A stretch of 46,633 nucleotides of DNA from Bacteroidales bacterium UBA4070 (GTDB lineage: Bacteria > Bacteroidota > Bacteroidia > Bacteroidales > VadinHA17): positions 1-46,633 of the forward strand of contig DFYY01000039.1 in NCBI GenBank assembly GCA_002383485.1, given 5' to 3'. Within the stretch, counting starts at the first letter, position 1. Each line of letters starts with the position of its first letter. Positions 17,055 to 26,282 of this stretch are shown here, piece by piece. The notes beneath the pieces were generated by a model. It did not search any database and was not told the DNA's origin. It worked only from the letters and a program-made list of their open reading frames with translations. Made by a program: the position numbers and the translations under genes.

Positions 17055-18665
17055 ATGATAACAGTATCCAATCTAAGTATCCAGTTCGGCAAGCGGATTT
17101 TATTTCAGGATGTCAATCAGATCTTTACTGCCGGCAACTGCTACGGTATCATAGGAGCCAACGGTGCCGGAAAATCAACATTCCTCAAGGTACTTGCAGG
17201 GGATTCTGAGTCTCGCTCGGGCTCTGTAACCTATGGTCCCGGTGAGAGATTCTCAGTTCTGAAACAGGATCATTTTGAGTTTGATGACTGCGTGGTACTC
17301 GATACTGTGATGATGGGCCATTCGGTTTTATGGAATATTACAAAGGAAAAAGAAAAACTCTACCTGAAAACCGACTTCTCGGAAAAGGATGGTATGAGAG
17401 CCTCGGAGCTTGAAGAAAAATTCAATGAGCTTGACGGATGGAATGCCGAAAGCAATGCAGCAAGCCTTCTGAGTGGTCTCGGGATAAAGGAGGAGAACCA
17501 TTACAGGCTGCTTAAAGATCTGACAGGAAAGGAAAAGGTTAAAGTGCTTCTTGCCCAGGCCCTGTTCGGGAAACCTGATAATCTGCTGCTCGATGAGCCA
17601 ACCAATGACCTTGATCTTGAGACAGTTAACTGGCTGGAGAACTATCTGTCGGAATTTGAAAATACGGTGCTGGTGGTGTCTCATGACAGGCATTTCCTTG
17701 ATTCGATATGTACCCATATTGTAGATATTGACTTCGGCCGGATCCAGATGTTTTCGGGGAACTATACCTTCTGGTATGAATCAAGCCAGCTGGCTTTGAG
17801 ACAACAGATGGCACAGAATAAAAAAGCCGAGGAGAAGAAGAAGGAACTGCAGGAATTTATAGCACGCTTCAGGGCCAATGTCAAGAAATCAAAACAGACG
17901 ACCAGCCGGAAGAAAATGATAGAGAAGCTGAATATTGAGGAGATCAGACCCTCAACAAGAAGATATCCTGCTATTATTTTCACTCCTGGCAGGGAACCCG
18001 GTAACAAAGTGCTCTCTGTCAAAGACCTGACAGGTATTTACGAGGGCAAGACGCTGTTCAGGGATCTGACTTTTACAGTCAACAAGGATGATAAGATTGC
18101 ATTTCTCTCAAGGGACACCCGGGCGATGACACTCCTGTTTGAGCTTCTGAAGGGGCATGATAAACCTCAGAAAGGTTCCTTTGAATGGGGTCAGACAATC
18201 GTGAAGGCCTATCTGCCCCTCGAAAATGAAAAATTCTTTGAGACGGATATGACACTTGTCGACTGGCTGGCGCAGTATTCAGAAGAGACAAGCGAGCTGT
18301 ACCTCCGGGGATTCCTTGGGAAAATGCTGTTCTCGGGTGATGAGATATACAAGAAGGTCAACGTTCTGTCAGGAGGTGAAAGGGTGCGCTGCATGATAGC
18401 CAGGATGATGGTCCGCAATGCCAATGTTATGATCCTTGACAGCCCTACCAACCACCTCGACCTTGAATCGATCCAGGCTTTCAACAACACTCTGATGAAG
18501 CTTAAGGGAAACATCCTGATGTCATCGCATGACCACGAGTTCATACAGACTGTCTGTAACAGGATTATCGAGATAGGCCCGAAAGGGATGATTGACAGGG
18601 AGATGGAGTATGATGACTACATTTCCGACGAAGCGCTGAAGGTGAGAAGGGAAAGCATTTATTAG
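17055..18665 (+). CDS. ABC-F family ATPase with one intact and one degenerate ATP site
   Basis: This 536-residue soluble protein has two ABC domains and no membrane segments, the ABC-F class that acts on ribosomes. NBD1 has a perfect Walker A (GANGAGKST, residues 34-42) and Walker B (LLLDEPTNDLD, about 176-186), but its signature reads LTGKEKVKV instead of LSGGE. NBD2 has an intact signature (LSGGERV, about 437-443), a Walker A replaced by FLSRDTRAMT (about 350-359), and a Walker B reading LDSPTNHLDLE with Ser for the catalytic Glu. The composite sites therefore split into one canonical and one dead. The linker between domains is rich in Lys and Glu, as in other ABC-F proteins. Confidence 0.9.
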   Translation: MITVSNLSIQFGKRILFQDVNQIFTAGNCYGIIGANGAGKSTFLKVLAGDSESRSGSVTYGPGERFSVLKQDHFEFDDCVVLDTVMMGHSVLWNITKEKEKLYLKTDFSEKDGMRASELEEKFNELDGWNAESNAASLLSGLGIKEENHYRLLKDLTGKEKVKVLLAQALFGKPDNLLLDEPTNDLDLETVNWLENYLSEFENTVLVVSHDRHFLDSICTHIVDIDFGRIQMFSGNYTFWYESSQLALRQQMAQNKKAEEKKKELQEFIARFRANVKKSKQTTSRKKMIEKLNIEEIRPSTRRYPAIIFTPGREPGNKVLSVKDLTGIYEGKTLFRDLTFTVNKDDKIAFLSRDTRAMTLLFELLKGHDKPQKGSFEWGQTIVKAYLPLENEKFFETDMTLVDWLAQYSEETSELYLRGFLGKMLFSGDEIYKKVNVLSGGERVRCMIARMMVRNANVMILDSPTNHLDLESIQAFNNTLMKLKGNILMSSHDHEFIQTVCNRIIEIGPKGMIDREMEYDDYISDEALKVRRESIY

Positions 18666-18831
18666 ATTCAATCCGGCATCGGGGTCCCCGAAATCCGGAA
18701 TCTGTCCGGTTAATGCAGCATCAGAACAATATCCGGGTCTTTTCAATAAAAAAAATGCTACCGGATATGAGGAATCGATTAACTTCATTCCCCGGTAATT
18801 CAATTATTTCATTCCCTAAATACCCTGACTC

Positions 18832-21800
18832 ATGAATCCAAAAAGAATTTCATTGTCCTGTGTTACGGAACTCTCTGTTAAATGGTTGGCAGATCACAGG
18901 AAAATTTTTCAGATGATCCTCCTCGTTGCTCTCCTGGTTTACAGTAATGCCGCAATGGCCCAGGGAACAAGGCTATTGCGCCAGCCTTCGATTACCGAAA
19001 CTCACGTATCATTCGCCTATGGAGGCGATATCTGGATCACTGACCTCGAAGGAGGAAAAACAGTTCGTATTACCAGCACCCCGGCGGTAGAAAGCAATCC
19101 TCACTTTTCGCCTGACGGAAAATGGATCGCTTTTAACTCCAACCGCTCAGGAAACCAGGCTGTGTACATTGTATCGGTTGACGGCGGCACGCCTGAAAGG
19201 CTTACCTGGCACCCGGCACCTGCCACCGTCAGGGGTTGGTCTCCTGATGGTAAGAGGGTTCTTTATGCCACATCACGTGACAACGCTCCAACATCCTTTT
19301 CACGACTGTGGACAGTCTCCGTTGAAGGCGGACCATCCACCATGCTTGCATTGCAGTGGGCGGCAGACGGCTCCTTCTCTCCTGACGGCAGCCACGTGGT
19401 CATTGACAGGATCCAGCGCTGGGACGTGGAATGGCGCAATTACCGCGGAGGCCAGAATACCCCGCTCGTGATATTGAACCTTGAAGACCAGAGTGAGAAG
19501 CTCCTTCCCAATGAGTCAACAATAGATATCCAGCCTCTCTGGCTTAATGACAGGGTTTACTTCCTTTCAGACCGTGACAATACCTCCAACATATGGTCAT
19601 TCACCCCGGCCACAGGTAAACTGGAACAGGTTACTCAACTGACAGGCTCAGACATCAAATGGCTTGACGGCCATGGTGATATCCTCGCCTACGAGCGCGA
19701 CGGTTACCTGTATACCTTCAACCTCTCATTCGGAGAAACCAGGCAACTGAATATAACCATCACTGCCGATTTCCCCTGGGCTGAAACAAGCTGGACCGAT
19801 GTCACAAAAAATGCAATGGCAGTGTCACTCTCCCCGACAGGTAAGAGGATAATCCTGGAAGCCCGCGGGGAGATTTTTACCGTGCCGGCAGAAGAGGGTG
19901 ACGCAAGGAATATGACCCGCTCCTCCGGCGCTGCCGACCATGCCCCTGTATGGTCCCCAAAAGGAAATGAGGTTGCATGGTTCTCCGATGCCGGAGGGAA
20001 AGGCTACAACCTGCTTATAGGCTCACAGGACGGGTTATCCGATCCCCGGACAATCTCAATCGGTGAATCGAAGATGGCATGGGAACCGGTCTGGTCCCCG
20101 GACGGAAAGCTGATCGCCTTTGCTGATGACAAGGTAAGGGTTAGGATAGTGGATATTGAAAAAGGAACAATCAGGACAATCGACACGGCCGGTGTGAATA
20201 CCGAAAGGGGAGATATGGGACTCATATGGTCACATGACTCACAGTGGCTTGCATACACAAAAACAGGAACGAACAACTTCCGTCAGATAAAGGTATGGTC
20301 AGCGAAGAGTGACAGCAAACATGCACTTACCGACTCATTTGCAGACTCATTCTCTCCGGCATGGGACAGGGACGGCAAGCATCTCTACTTCCTGGCAAGC
20401 ACCAACCTGGCTCTCGGCTCGGGATGGGCAAATACAAGCGCCATCACCTCCGACCCTGACTACAATGCTTATGTTATCAACCTCCGGAAGGATGACCCCT
20501 CGCCCTTCAAGCCGCAGAGCGACGAGGAAGAAGCAAAGGAAGAAAAGAAACCGGAACCGGAGGCAAAGAAACCGGCGAAGGGGAAACAACCTGAAAAACA
20601 GGCAACTGACAGTACCGCTGAAAAAAGCAAAGGGGCAGCGCCTGTCACAATTGACATTGCAAACATCAGCCGCAGAACAATTACCCTTCCTCTTCCCGGT
20701 GGCAATTACCGCTTGCTCGTAACCGGCCCTGCAGGCAACCTGTTCATCGGCGAGAGCAAGGAGGGTGTGCCTGGTTTGGTTATTAAGAAATTTACCCTTG
20801 AGAAGCGTGAGGCAAAGGAATTCCTCAGCGGCGCCAGCCAGGTATCTGTTTCTGCTGACGGGAACAAAATGCTTGCACGTACAGGCAGCGACTGGAAGAT
20901 AATGAACACTTCGGCAGCTTCCGGCGCTGACGGCAAGGCAGTGAAGATTGACCTGAAGATGCTCCTCAACAGGTCAGAGGAGTGGAAACAGATATTTGAG
21001 GAGGCCTGGAGATATGAAAAAGATTATTTCTACGATCCAGGAATGCACGGAAGGGACTGGGATGCAGTATATGAAAAGTATGCTCCCATGATCCCGTTTG
21101 TCAGACACCGGGCAGATCTGACCTACATTCTCGACCAGATGAATGGTGAGCTATCGGTAGGTCACAGTTTTGTCGGTGGAGGGGATTACCCCGCGGTGGA
21201 GAGGTCCGCTACAGGATTACTGGGCGCAGACCTCGTTGCTGAGAACAACCGCTGGAAGATCAGTCGCATCTATACAACAGAAAGCTGGAATCCAGAGCTT
21301 TCAGGTCCGCTCGACAGACCCGGCCTGAAGGTAGAGGAAGGTAACTACCTGGTTGGCATAAACGGGAAAGAGATAACAGCCACTGATGACCCATGGAAAT
21401 ATCTTGACGGTACGGTTAATGTGCAGACAACCCTTTATATCAACAAGACCCCTGACTTTGAGGGATCATGGAAAGAGGTGGTGAAGCCCGTCGCCAGCGA
21501 ATCAGGCCTGCGCCAGAGAGCATGGGTTGAGGATAACCGCCGGCTTGTTGACAGCCTTTCGGGGGGCAAACTGGCTTATGTATGGGTACCAAACACCGGC
21601 GGTCCGGGTTTTGTCTCCTTCAACCGCTATTACTTTGCACAGCAAGACAAGAAAGGTGCTGTCATTGATGAACGTTTCAACGGAGGCGGACTGCTCGACG
21701 ACTATATGGTTGACCTGATGAACCGACGGATAAGGGCTGCCCTCACCAATGAGGTTCCCGGCGTCAGACCGTTCCGTCTGCCGGCAGGCATCCTCGGCCC

Positions 21801-22179
21801 GAAAGTTCTGCTTATAAATGAGATGTCAGGCTCGGGAGGTGACTTCTTCCCGTGGGTATTCCGACAGCAGAAGACAGGGCCTCTGATCGGCACCCGCACA
21901 TGGGGAGGACTGGTTAAATCCTCTGTGCATTATGCAATGGTTGACGGAGGCACCCTGACAGCTCCTGACAATGCAGTTTTTGATCCGGTGGCAAAGAAAT
22001 GGATAGCTGAGAATGAAGGTGTGGCTCCTGATATCGAGGTACGCCAGGATGCGGTATCCCTCTCAAAGGGAATTGATCCGCAGCTCGATAGGGCCGTCAG
22101 GGAAGCGATGAAGCTGCTGGAGCAGGAGGGTGAGACGACAGTTACACCACCGCCCTATCCCACCCCGGCAAAGAAGTAA
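18832..22179 (+). CDS. Tricorn-like S41 family peptidase with beta-propeller domain
   Basis: This 1115-residue exported protein has a signal peptide ending near SNAAMA/QGTR (residue about 44). TolB/WD40-like propeller repeats follow (for example SPDGKWIAFNSNRSG, WSPDGKRVLYA), then a Lys/Glu/Pro-rich low-complexity linker (about residues 562-605). A tricorn C1-like helical segment, a PDZ domain and a C-terminal S41 serine protease domain complete it. The catalytic Ser lies in NEMSGSGGDFFPW near residue 999. Such Bacteroidetes proteins are periplasmic or secreted peptidases that degrade peptides. A likely stand-alone gene at the end of the host-like region before the IS cluster. Confidence 0.9.
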   Translation: MNPKRISLSCVTELSVKWLADHRKIFQMILLVALLVYSNAAMAQGTRLLRQPSITETHVSFAYGGDIWITDLEGGKTVRITSTPAVESNPHFSPDGKWIAFNSNRSGNQAVYIVSVDGGTPERLTWHPAPATVRGWSPDGKRVLYATSRDNAPTSFSRLWTVSVEGGPSTMLALQWAADGSFSPDGSHVVIDRIQRWDVEWRNYRGGQNTPLVILNLEDQSEKLLPNESTIDIQPLWLNDRVYFLSDRDNTSNIWSFTPATGKLEQVTQLTGSDIKWLDGHGDILAYERDGYLYTFNLSFGETRQLNITITADFPWAETSWTDVTKNAMAVSLSPTGKRIILEARGEIFTVPAEEGDARNMTRSSGAADHAPVWSPKGNEVAWFSDAGGKGYNLLIGSQDGLSDPRTISIGESKMAWEPVWSPDGKLIAFADDKVRVRIVDIEKGTIRTIDTAGVNTERGDMGLIWSHDSQWLAYTKTGTNNFRQIKVWSAKSDSKHALTDSFADSFSPAWDRDGKHLYFLASTNLALGSGWANTSAITSDPDYNAYVINLRKDDPSPFKPQSDEEEAKEEKKPEPEAKKPAKGKQPEKQATDSTAEKSKGAAPVTIDIANISRRTITLPLPGGNYRLLVTGPAGNLFIGESKEGVPGLVIKKFTLEKREAKEFLSGASQVSVSADGNKMLARTGSDWKIMNTSAASGADGKAVKIDLKMLLNRSEEWKQIFEEAWRYEKDYFYDPGMHGRDWDAVYEKYAPMIPFVRHRADLTYILDQMNGELSVGHSFVGGGDYPAVERSATGLLGADLVAENNRWKISRIYTTESWNPELSGPLDRPGLKVEEGNYLVGINGKEITATDDPWKYLDGTVNVQTTLYINKTPDFEGSWKEVVKPVASESGLRQRAWVEDNRRLVDSLSGGKLAYVWVPNTGGPGFVSFNRYYFAQQDKKGAVIDERFNGGGLLDDYMVDLMNRRIRAALTNEVPGVRPFRLPAGILGPKVLLINEMSGSGGDFFPWVFRQQKTGPLIGTRTWGGLVKSSVHYAMVDGGTLTAPDNAVFDPVAKKWIAENEGVAPDIEVRQDAVSLSKGIDPQLDRAVREAMKLLEQEGETTVTPPPYPTPAKK

Positions 22180-22329
22180 AATCCTGATATTTAATTGAGT
22201 TACCTATACTGCCGGTGTAACATTCTCTGGTTAGCGCGAAGTTGTCAATTCAATCGGCCTTAACCCACATTGCAGCCTCAAGCCATAAAACCAAATAAAA
22301 ATCGGTGTAACTCTTATGTAACTTCTTTT

Positions 22330-23675
22330 TCAAGCAGTTTCCAAAAGGGCAATTTTTTTCTTTAGCTGATTGATTTTCTTTTCTTTATATTTTTGTTGAT
22401 AGTCCTCCAGTGCTTTAGTGTTGAAAGCCTCTTTGTTGGCAACCATCTTATAATAGATAATTGCAAGTTTTCGTGCAGTTGCCACGACGGCCTTTGCTGC
22501 GCCTGCTTTTGCCCTTATCCTGCGGTAGTAATCTCCCAAAGGACTTTTACTGTTGTATAAACTGTTGGCCGCTATCCGGAATGCCTGTCCTGCATGATGT
22601 TTCTTTTTTTGATCCTGCTGCTTATCACTTTTCCACCGGATATTTTTGTGTTTGGTGCCAAGCCCAACCATGAGGTAAAATGATGTTCGGTTTTCCATTT
22701 AGACATGTCTGTGCCTACTTCAGATAATATGGTCAATGCGCTTAATTCACTTATCCCAAATACTTCGGTAACATCTACGCGTAATAATTCTTTGAGATAG
22801 GCAGTAAGGTTAAATGACGTTTTGTGCTTACCGGACACTTTTCTTTTTACTTTTGGTAGATCAGGTATGAGCCCTTCATTTTTTGAAGCAATTTGTTCAA
22901 CTAATTGTTTTTCGATTTCACTTTCACATTCTTCTATCATCTGCCGATGTGTACAATATAAGTGGTAACATTGCCTGAGTTCAAACAGATGCTCGGTTGT
23001 CCAATGTCCTTCCAATGATTTTATGATTTCTTCCCTGCTTGCCTTTATGCGCCTGTCTCTCAAATCGGCTAACACTTCCGGGTTTCGTTCTCCGTTCAGT
23101 ATTGCTTCTATAATGAGCAATCCTGTTTTACCATCTATGTCGCTAATGATTGTGTGCAACTTAATGTTCATTAATTCCAATGCCTTTTGTATCCGGTTAA
23201 GGTAGGTCGATGATGTTTGTACAAGATTTTTACGATGACGTACCATACTTCTTAATGTGCGTTCCATATTGTTCGGTTGAAAACTTGCACTGAGCAAGCC
23301 ACAACTGTGCAATTTTTGTATCCATTCAGCATCGCTCTCATCGTCTTTCCTACCCGTAACATTCTTTACATGTTTTGCATTGACCAGATATACTTCAAAC
23401 CCATATTCCTGCAATAAAAGAAATAACGGAACCCAATAGACCCCGGTACTCTCCATGGCTATTGTAGTAACGCCATTTTCTTTAAGGCAATTAGCAATTG
23501 AATGCAAATCTCTGGTAAAGCATCCAAATGCCCGTATTTCCAATTGCTCCGAATTAGTTGGGTAAGCTACCATCATTTCAGTATCTGACACATCAATACC
23601 CGCTGCTGTTGGATTGATTACTGTCAATTGTGAAATCTTTTTCACCTTTTCATTTTTTGTTTTACTTTTACTCAT
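22330..23675 (-). pseudogene. IS110 family transposase, frameshifted
   Basis: The N-terminal frame (23675 to 22572) holds the RuvC-like DEDD domain, with Asp28 in AAGIDVSD, Glu75 in IAMESTGVYW and Asp112/Asp115 in KDDESDAEW, then most of the transposase-20 region (FTSWLGLAPNTKISGG). The frame changes by -1 at a run of seven A (22604-22610 on the plus strand). The rest continues in the second frame (AGQAFRIAANSLYNSKSPLGDYYRR) to 22330, including the Ser-bearing C-terminal motif. Joined, the product would be about 448 residues, longer than many IS110 transposases. IS110 members are normally single uninterrupted genes, so this copy is probably inactive unless slippage or a sequencing error explains the run. 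Confidence 0.85.
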
Positions 23676-23679
23676 AGTT

Positions 23680-23858
23680 TTAAATTTAAGCGTTTAAAAT
23701 TGCCCTGTGCCTGTTGGTTTTTGAGTTTCTTAATTCTCTTATACGGCATCTAACTGCCAATTGGGACTCTTAAAACCATACAGTACCAGACTAATCATTG
23801 ATGTCGATGCATCATAGATACAACGGTTTATTCTGCATGGGGCAACGCTTAAATTTAA
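23680..23858 (-). ncRNA. Candidate IS110 guide (bridge) RNA region bounded by 15-bp inverted repeats
   Basis: A perfect 15-bp inverted repeat (TTAAATTTAAGCGTT at 23680-23694, its complement at 23844-23858) encloses 179 bp ending 5 bases before the transposase start. IS110-group elements are known to carry a structured guide RNA in the non-coding end upstream of the transposase. Position and size fit, but I see no clear proof of the loop structure or of target/donor pairing. The remaining gap, 23859-23975, shows no gene. Confidence 0.35.
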
Positions 23859-23975
23859 TGTATTCAATTCAATAGTTATTCTTTTAGGGGCCATATAACC
23901 CTATACTGAGGGACTAATCAGTGCCTGGAGTTTTGAGTACCCAGGGTTGCCTAAAGTTAGTAATAATAGAATGAA

Positions 23976-25343
23976 TCAGCCCCTTTTATAGGCAGAGATG
24001 ACACTTAAAGCTCCTACCACATTTTGATTATTTTTTATGGCAGTATCAATAATGGATCTCAGGATAGCGAAGCTTTCAGCAGCGTTCAATATTTTGAACT
24101 GTCCGGATATTTTCTGTTTGACTTTGACATTTCGTATGGCTCTTTCCGAACCATTATCTGCTGGTACATCCGGATGATAGAGAAAGGTAAAAACATGATC
24201 ACGGTATTTTATAATTCGCTTTTGAAAAGAGATCATCTTTTTGTGCTTTGGGTCCAAAGGCTCCTTCAAGAGACACTCCAACTCATTTTCCAGGTCGGAT
24301 CGGAGTTGATCAGGATAGTAATAGAAGGAAGGAGTAGGTTGGTTTTTAAGTTTATGTGCTTTTTTGAGCACAGCCCGGAATCTGACAGGCCAGTCCACTT
24401 TATACCGCTCTTCAAGGTATTTGGTCTCACGCTCCAGGTGAGCCGTACAAAGCTGATGCTTGCCTACCGGGGTTTGAAAGTGAGCCCTCCGGCAATCATG
24501 AACAAGGACAGCATCTTTGGAGATTCCGCTCATGTTTTCATTTATCGTGGTTGTGCCCCTGTTCTCAGAAACAGCAATATAAGTAGCTCTGTTATTTTGC
24601 CAGGTCCGGAACCAATGTTTTTTCCCGTTGATTTTCATCCCCGTCTCGTCTGTTCCGATGACTCCGCTGTTCATTACCTTCTGGCGTATCATTTCGTAGG
24701 CATCAGACCCCTTGGCTGCAAGCCGGTTCAGCAAATGGTGAAGGCCTCCTTCACTAATCTGAACAGCAAATATGTCGCCCATCATTTCCTGAAGCCTTTT
24801 AAAGGGAAGGTATTGTCTTACGCTAAGATAACCAATGAGTGATTCAATGCCTTTACCATACCTGACAGGACTGTCAACATCAACTGGGAAATCACTCTCC
24901 ACAACTTTGCCGCAAGTGCAGGTGCACCTATAAACCCGGTGTTCGGTTACTATCTGTTTAATGACCGGAATATCAATAACCTGTCTTTTCCCAAAAAGCT
25001 CAAAAGGCTGGCTGCTCACATCTTTCCCGCATTCAGGACAAAAACATGCACGATGCTCAATAATCTCATCCGGGTTATCTGTCATCTTAAGAGTATGGCC
25101 GTCATGCCCGGGTTGTCCTCCTGCTTTACGATTCCCTTTCTCTCTAAGACTAACTGTGCGTGGTGGCCTGTTCTCATCCTTAGAAGGGGGCAAAGAGCTA
25201 TTGTTGCTGTCCTTCTTTGTTGTGTGCCGGGCCAATTCCCGTTCAAGAACATCAATTTTTTTCATCAAACTGATGATTCCCTGTCTCTGAAAAAAAATGA
25301 TGCGCTTCAGATCTTCAATGATTACTTTATCGGATGGTTCCAT
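23976..25343 (-). CDS. IS66 family transposase
   Basis: This 455-residue transposase appears intact. A coiled-coil N-terminus (KKIDVLERELARHTTKKDSNNSSLPPSKD) carries the typical SSLPPSKD segment. A zinc ribbon (CFCPECG and CTCTCG) precedes the DDE catalytic core, with candidate Asp in GTDETGMKI, Asp in LVHDCRRAHF and Glu in NGSERAIRN. A C-terminal IS66_C segment completes it. The accessory tnpA/tnpB genes of classical IS66 are absent, as in ISBst12-like single-gene members. Long open frames on the opposite strand here are shadows. Confidence 0.93.
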   Translation of the reverse strand: MEPSDKVIIEDLKRIIFFQRQGIISLMKKIDVLERELARHTTKKDSNNSSLPPSKDENRPPRTVSLREKGNRKAGGQPGHDGHTLKMTDNPDEIIEHRACFCPECGKDVSSQPFELFGKRQVIDIPVIKQIVTEHRVYRCTCTCGKVVESDFPVDVDSPVRYGKGIESLIGYLSVRQYLPFKRLQEMMGDIFAVQISEGGLHHLLNRLAAKGSDAYEMIRQKVMNSGVIGTDETGMKINGKKHWFRTWQNNRATYIAVSENRGTTTINENMSGISKDAVLVHDCRRAHFQTPVGKHQLCTAHLERETKYLEERYKVDWPVRFRAVLKKAHKLKNQPTPSFYYYPDQLRSDLENELECLLKEPLDPKHKKMISFQKRIIKYRDHVFTFLYHPDVPADNGSERAIRNVKVKQKISGQFKILNAAESFAILRSIIDTAIKNNQNVVGALSVISAYKRG

Positions 25344-25505
25344 AGTCTGTGCTACAAAACTAATCCTGAAATCAATTATATCAAAGAACGTAACCCCCTA
25401 TTTATCAAACACTAAAATAATATTTGTTCATATGTATTCATTTTTACAAAACAGCGTAACACAAAGACGAAAAATGTTGATTCAAACGACAAGAATTGTT
25501 AATAA

Positions 25506-25790
25506 CACCTAATTTTACAGAAACTGATTAGTTACAAAAAGGATTATCCGAAGTTAAAACAGATACCATCAAATAGTGGGAAAAACCATCCGGATATGCA
25601 CATTCACATTATGAATTTGAAAGGTTGGTTAAGAGGAATCCATCATCATTGTAGTAAAGAAAGATTGCAGGGGTACTTGGATGAATACCATTTTAGATAC
25701 AATAGGCGCAATAATATGGACACTATATTCGATACACTAATTAAAAGGATGGTTGAATATGAACCAAAGCGTTTATATACTGATAGTTAA
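25506..25790 (+). pseudogene. IS1595/ISXO2-type transposase, C-terminal remnant
   Basis: The frame is open from 25506 to the stop at 25788-25790, with a Met at 25596. The translated C-terminal part, including HHHCSKERLQGYLDEYHFRYNRR, is the end of an ISXO2-like DDE domain (typical IGIYHHVS..YLDEFCYRFNRR pattern). The zinc-ribbon N-terminus and the first catalytic Asp are missing, so this is a 5'-truncated fragment. A complete N-terminal half of the same family begins at 46173 at the other edge of the PUL. Confidence 0.75.
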
Positions 25791-26282
25791 TCGTGCGGTC
25801 TAAACGCTTATACCTATAAATCAATTTGTTATTAAATTTGAGGATAGATGTGGCGTTCTTTAAATCCGGCAGCTACTCGTTTACACAAAAATCTTCACAG
25901 GCTCAGAAAAGTCGTACTTTCAAATACCGGTTAATGGATCACCAAATCTGACGAAGAACCAATTCATTTTCCCGAAATCACTGTATTTCTTTTTCCTGTT
26001 TACAGGAGTAAAAGAAAAAATAAAGAGCTGTAATGAGCGAAGCGAATGATAGACTTTTTCTCTTTCAGCCCGCCTCCTGCAAGTCCGCGAAAACGACCAG
26101 CGGGAGAACAAGCAATCTTCTCACCATCCAAGGCAAATGAAAAGGGCATTTTGCTCTTTCCGTCTGCCCGCCACTTGTCATAATCTGTCATCTTACAGCA
26201 TAGTCTCTCATAATTGAGATCGTGGTACAAGGCATAAACTTGGAAATTTCTTAGATTTGTTGTCATCAGATTTACTTAAGTA
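25791..26282. other. 492-base gap upstream of the HTCS gene, no confident gene
   Basis: The stretch has no protein I recognise. A minus-strand open frame (26266-26000, 88 codons) exists, but its C-terminus is a low-complexity Leu run and I see no family. A hairpin at about 26143-26164 pairs AAAAGGGCA with TGCTCTTT around a T-rich loop. The last 40 bases contain the possible HTCS promoter. The block may be degraded mobile DNA left by the IS cluster. Confidence 0.5.
26252..26259 (+). promoter_or_regulatory. Possible Bacteroidetes -7 promoter element for the HTCS gene
   Basis: TAGATTTG fits the -7 consensus TAnnTTTG, 23 bases upstream of the start codon. That would leave a short leader. A -33 element at proper spacing is not obvious. 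Confidence 0.35.

Larger units (their letters stand above)
22330..25790. mobile_element. Insertion-sequence cluster (IS110, IS66, IS1595 remnant)
   Basis: Three transposase genes of unrelated families lie back to back: a frameshifted IS110 type (minus), an intact IS66 type (minus) and a 5'-truncated IS1595/ISXO2 type (plus). The cluster separates the more G+C-rich host-like genes on the left from the more A+T-rich PUL on the right. Element ends could not be fixed by eye: I found no convincing terminal inverted repeats or target duplications. Confidence 0.8.

Noticed and set aside
20309..20722. 137-codon frame inside the S41 protease gene
   Set aside because: Shifted-frame shadow of the propeller and Lys/Glu-rich linker; Arg/Lys-rich low complexity.
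22213..22311. Direct repeat CGGTGTAAC at 22213 and 22303 as an IS110 end or target duplication
   Set aside because: Only nine bases, both copies on the same side of the transposase, so not evidence of an element boundary.
22600..22615. Programmed -1 frameshift signal in the IS110 gene
   Set aside because: The A-run does not sit in the zero frame as a canonical slippery heptamer, and IS110 transposases are normally single-frame.
24024..24842. 272-codon plus-strand frame opposite the IS66 transposase
   Set aside because: It is antisense to a clear transposase with intact DDE motifs and shows no protein-like motifs.
23900..25500. Terminal inverted repeats of the IS66 element
   Set aside because: I looked for matching ends beginning GTAA on both sides and found no convincing pair.
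26000..26266. 88-codon minus-strand frame upstream of the HTCS
   Set aside because: No family recognised, ends in a Leu run, and lies next to IS debris.
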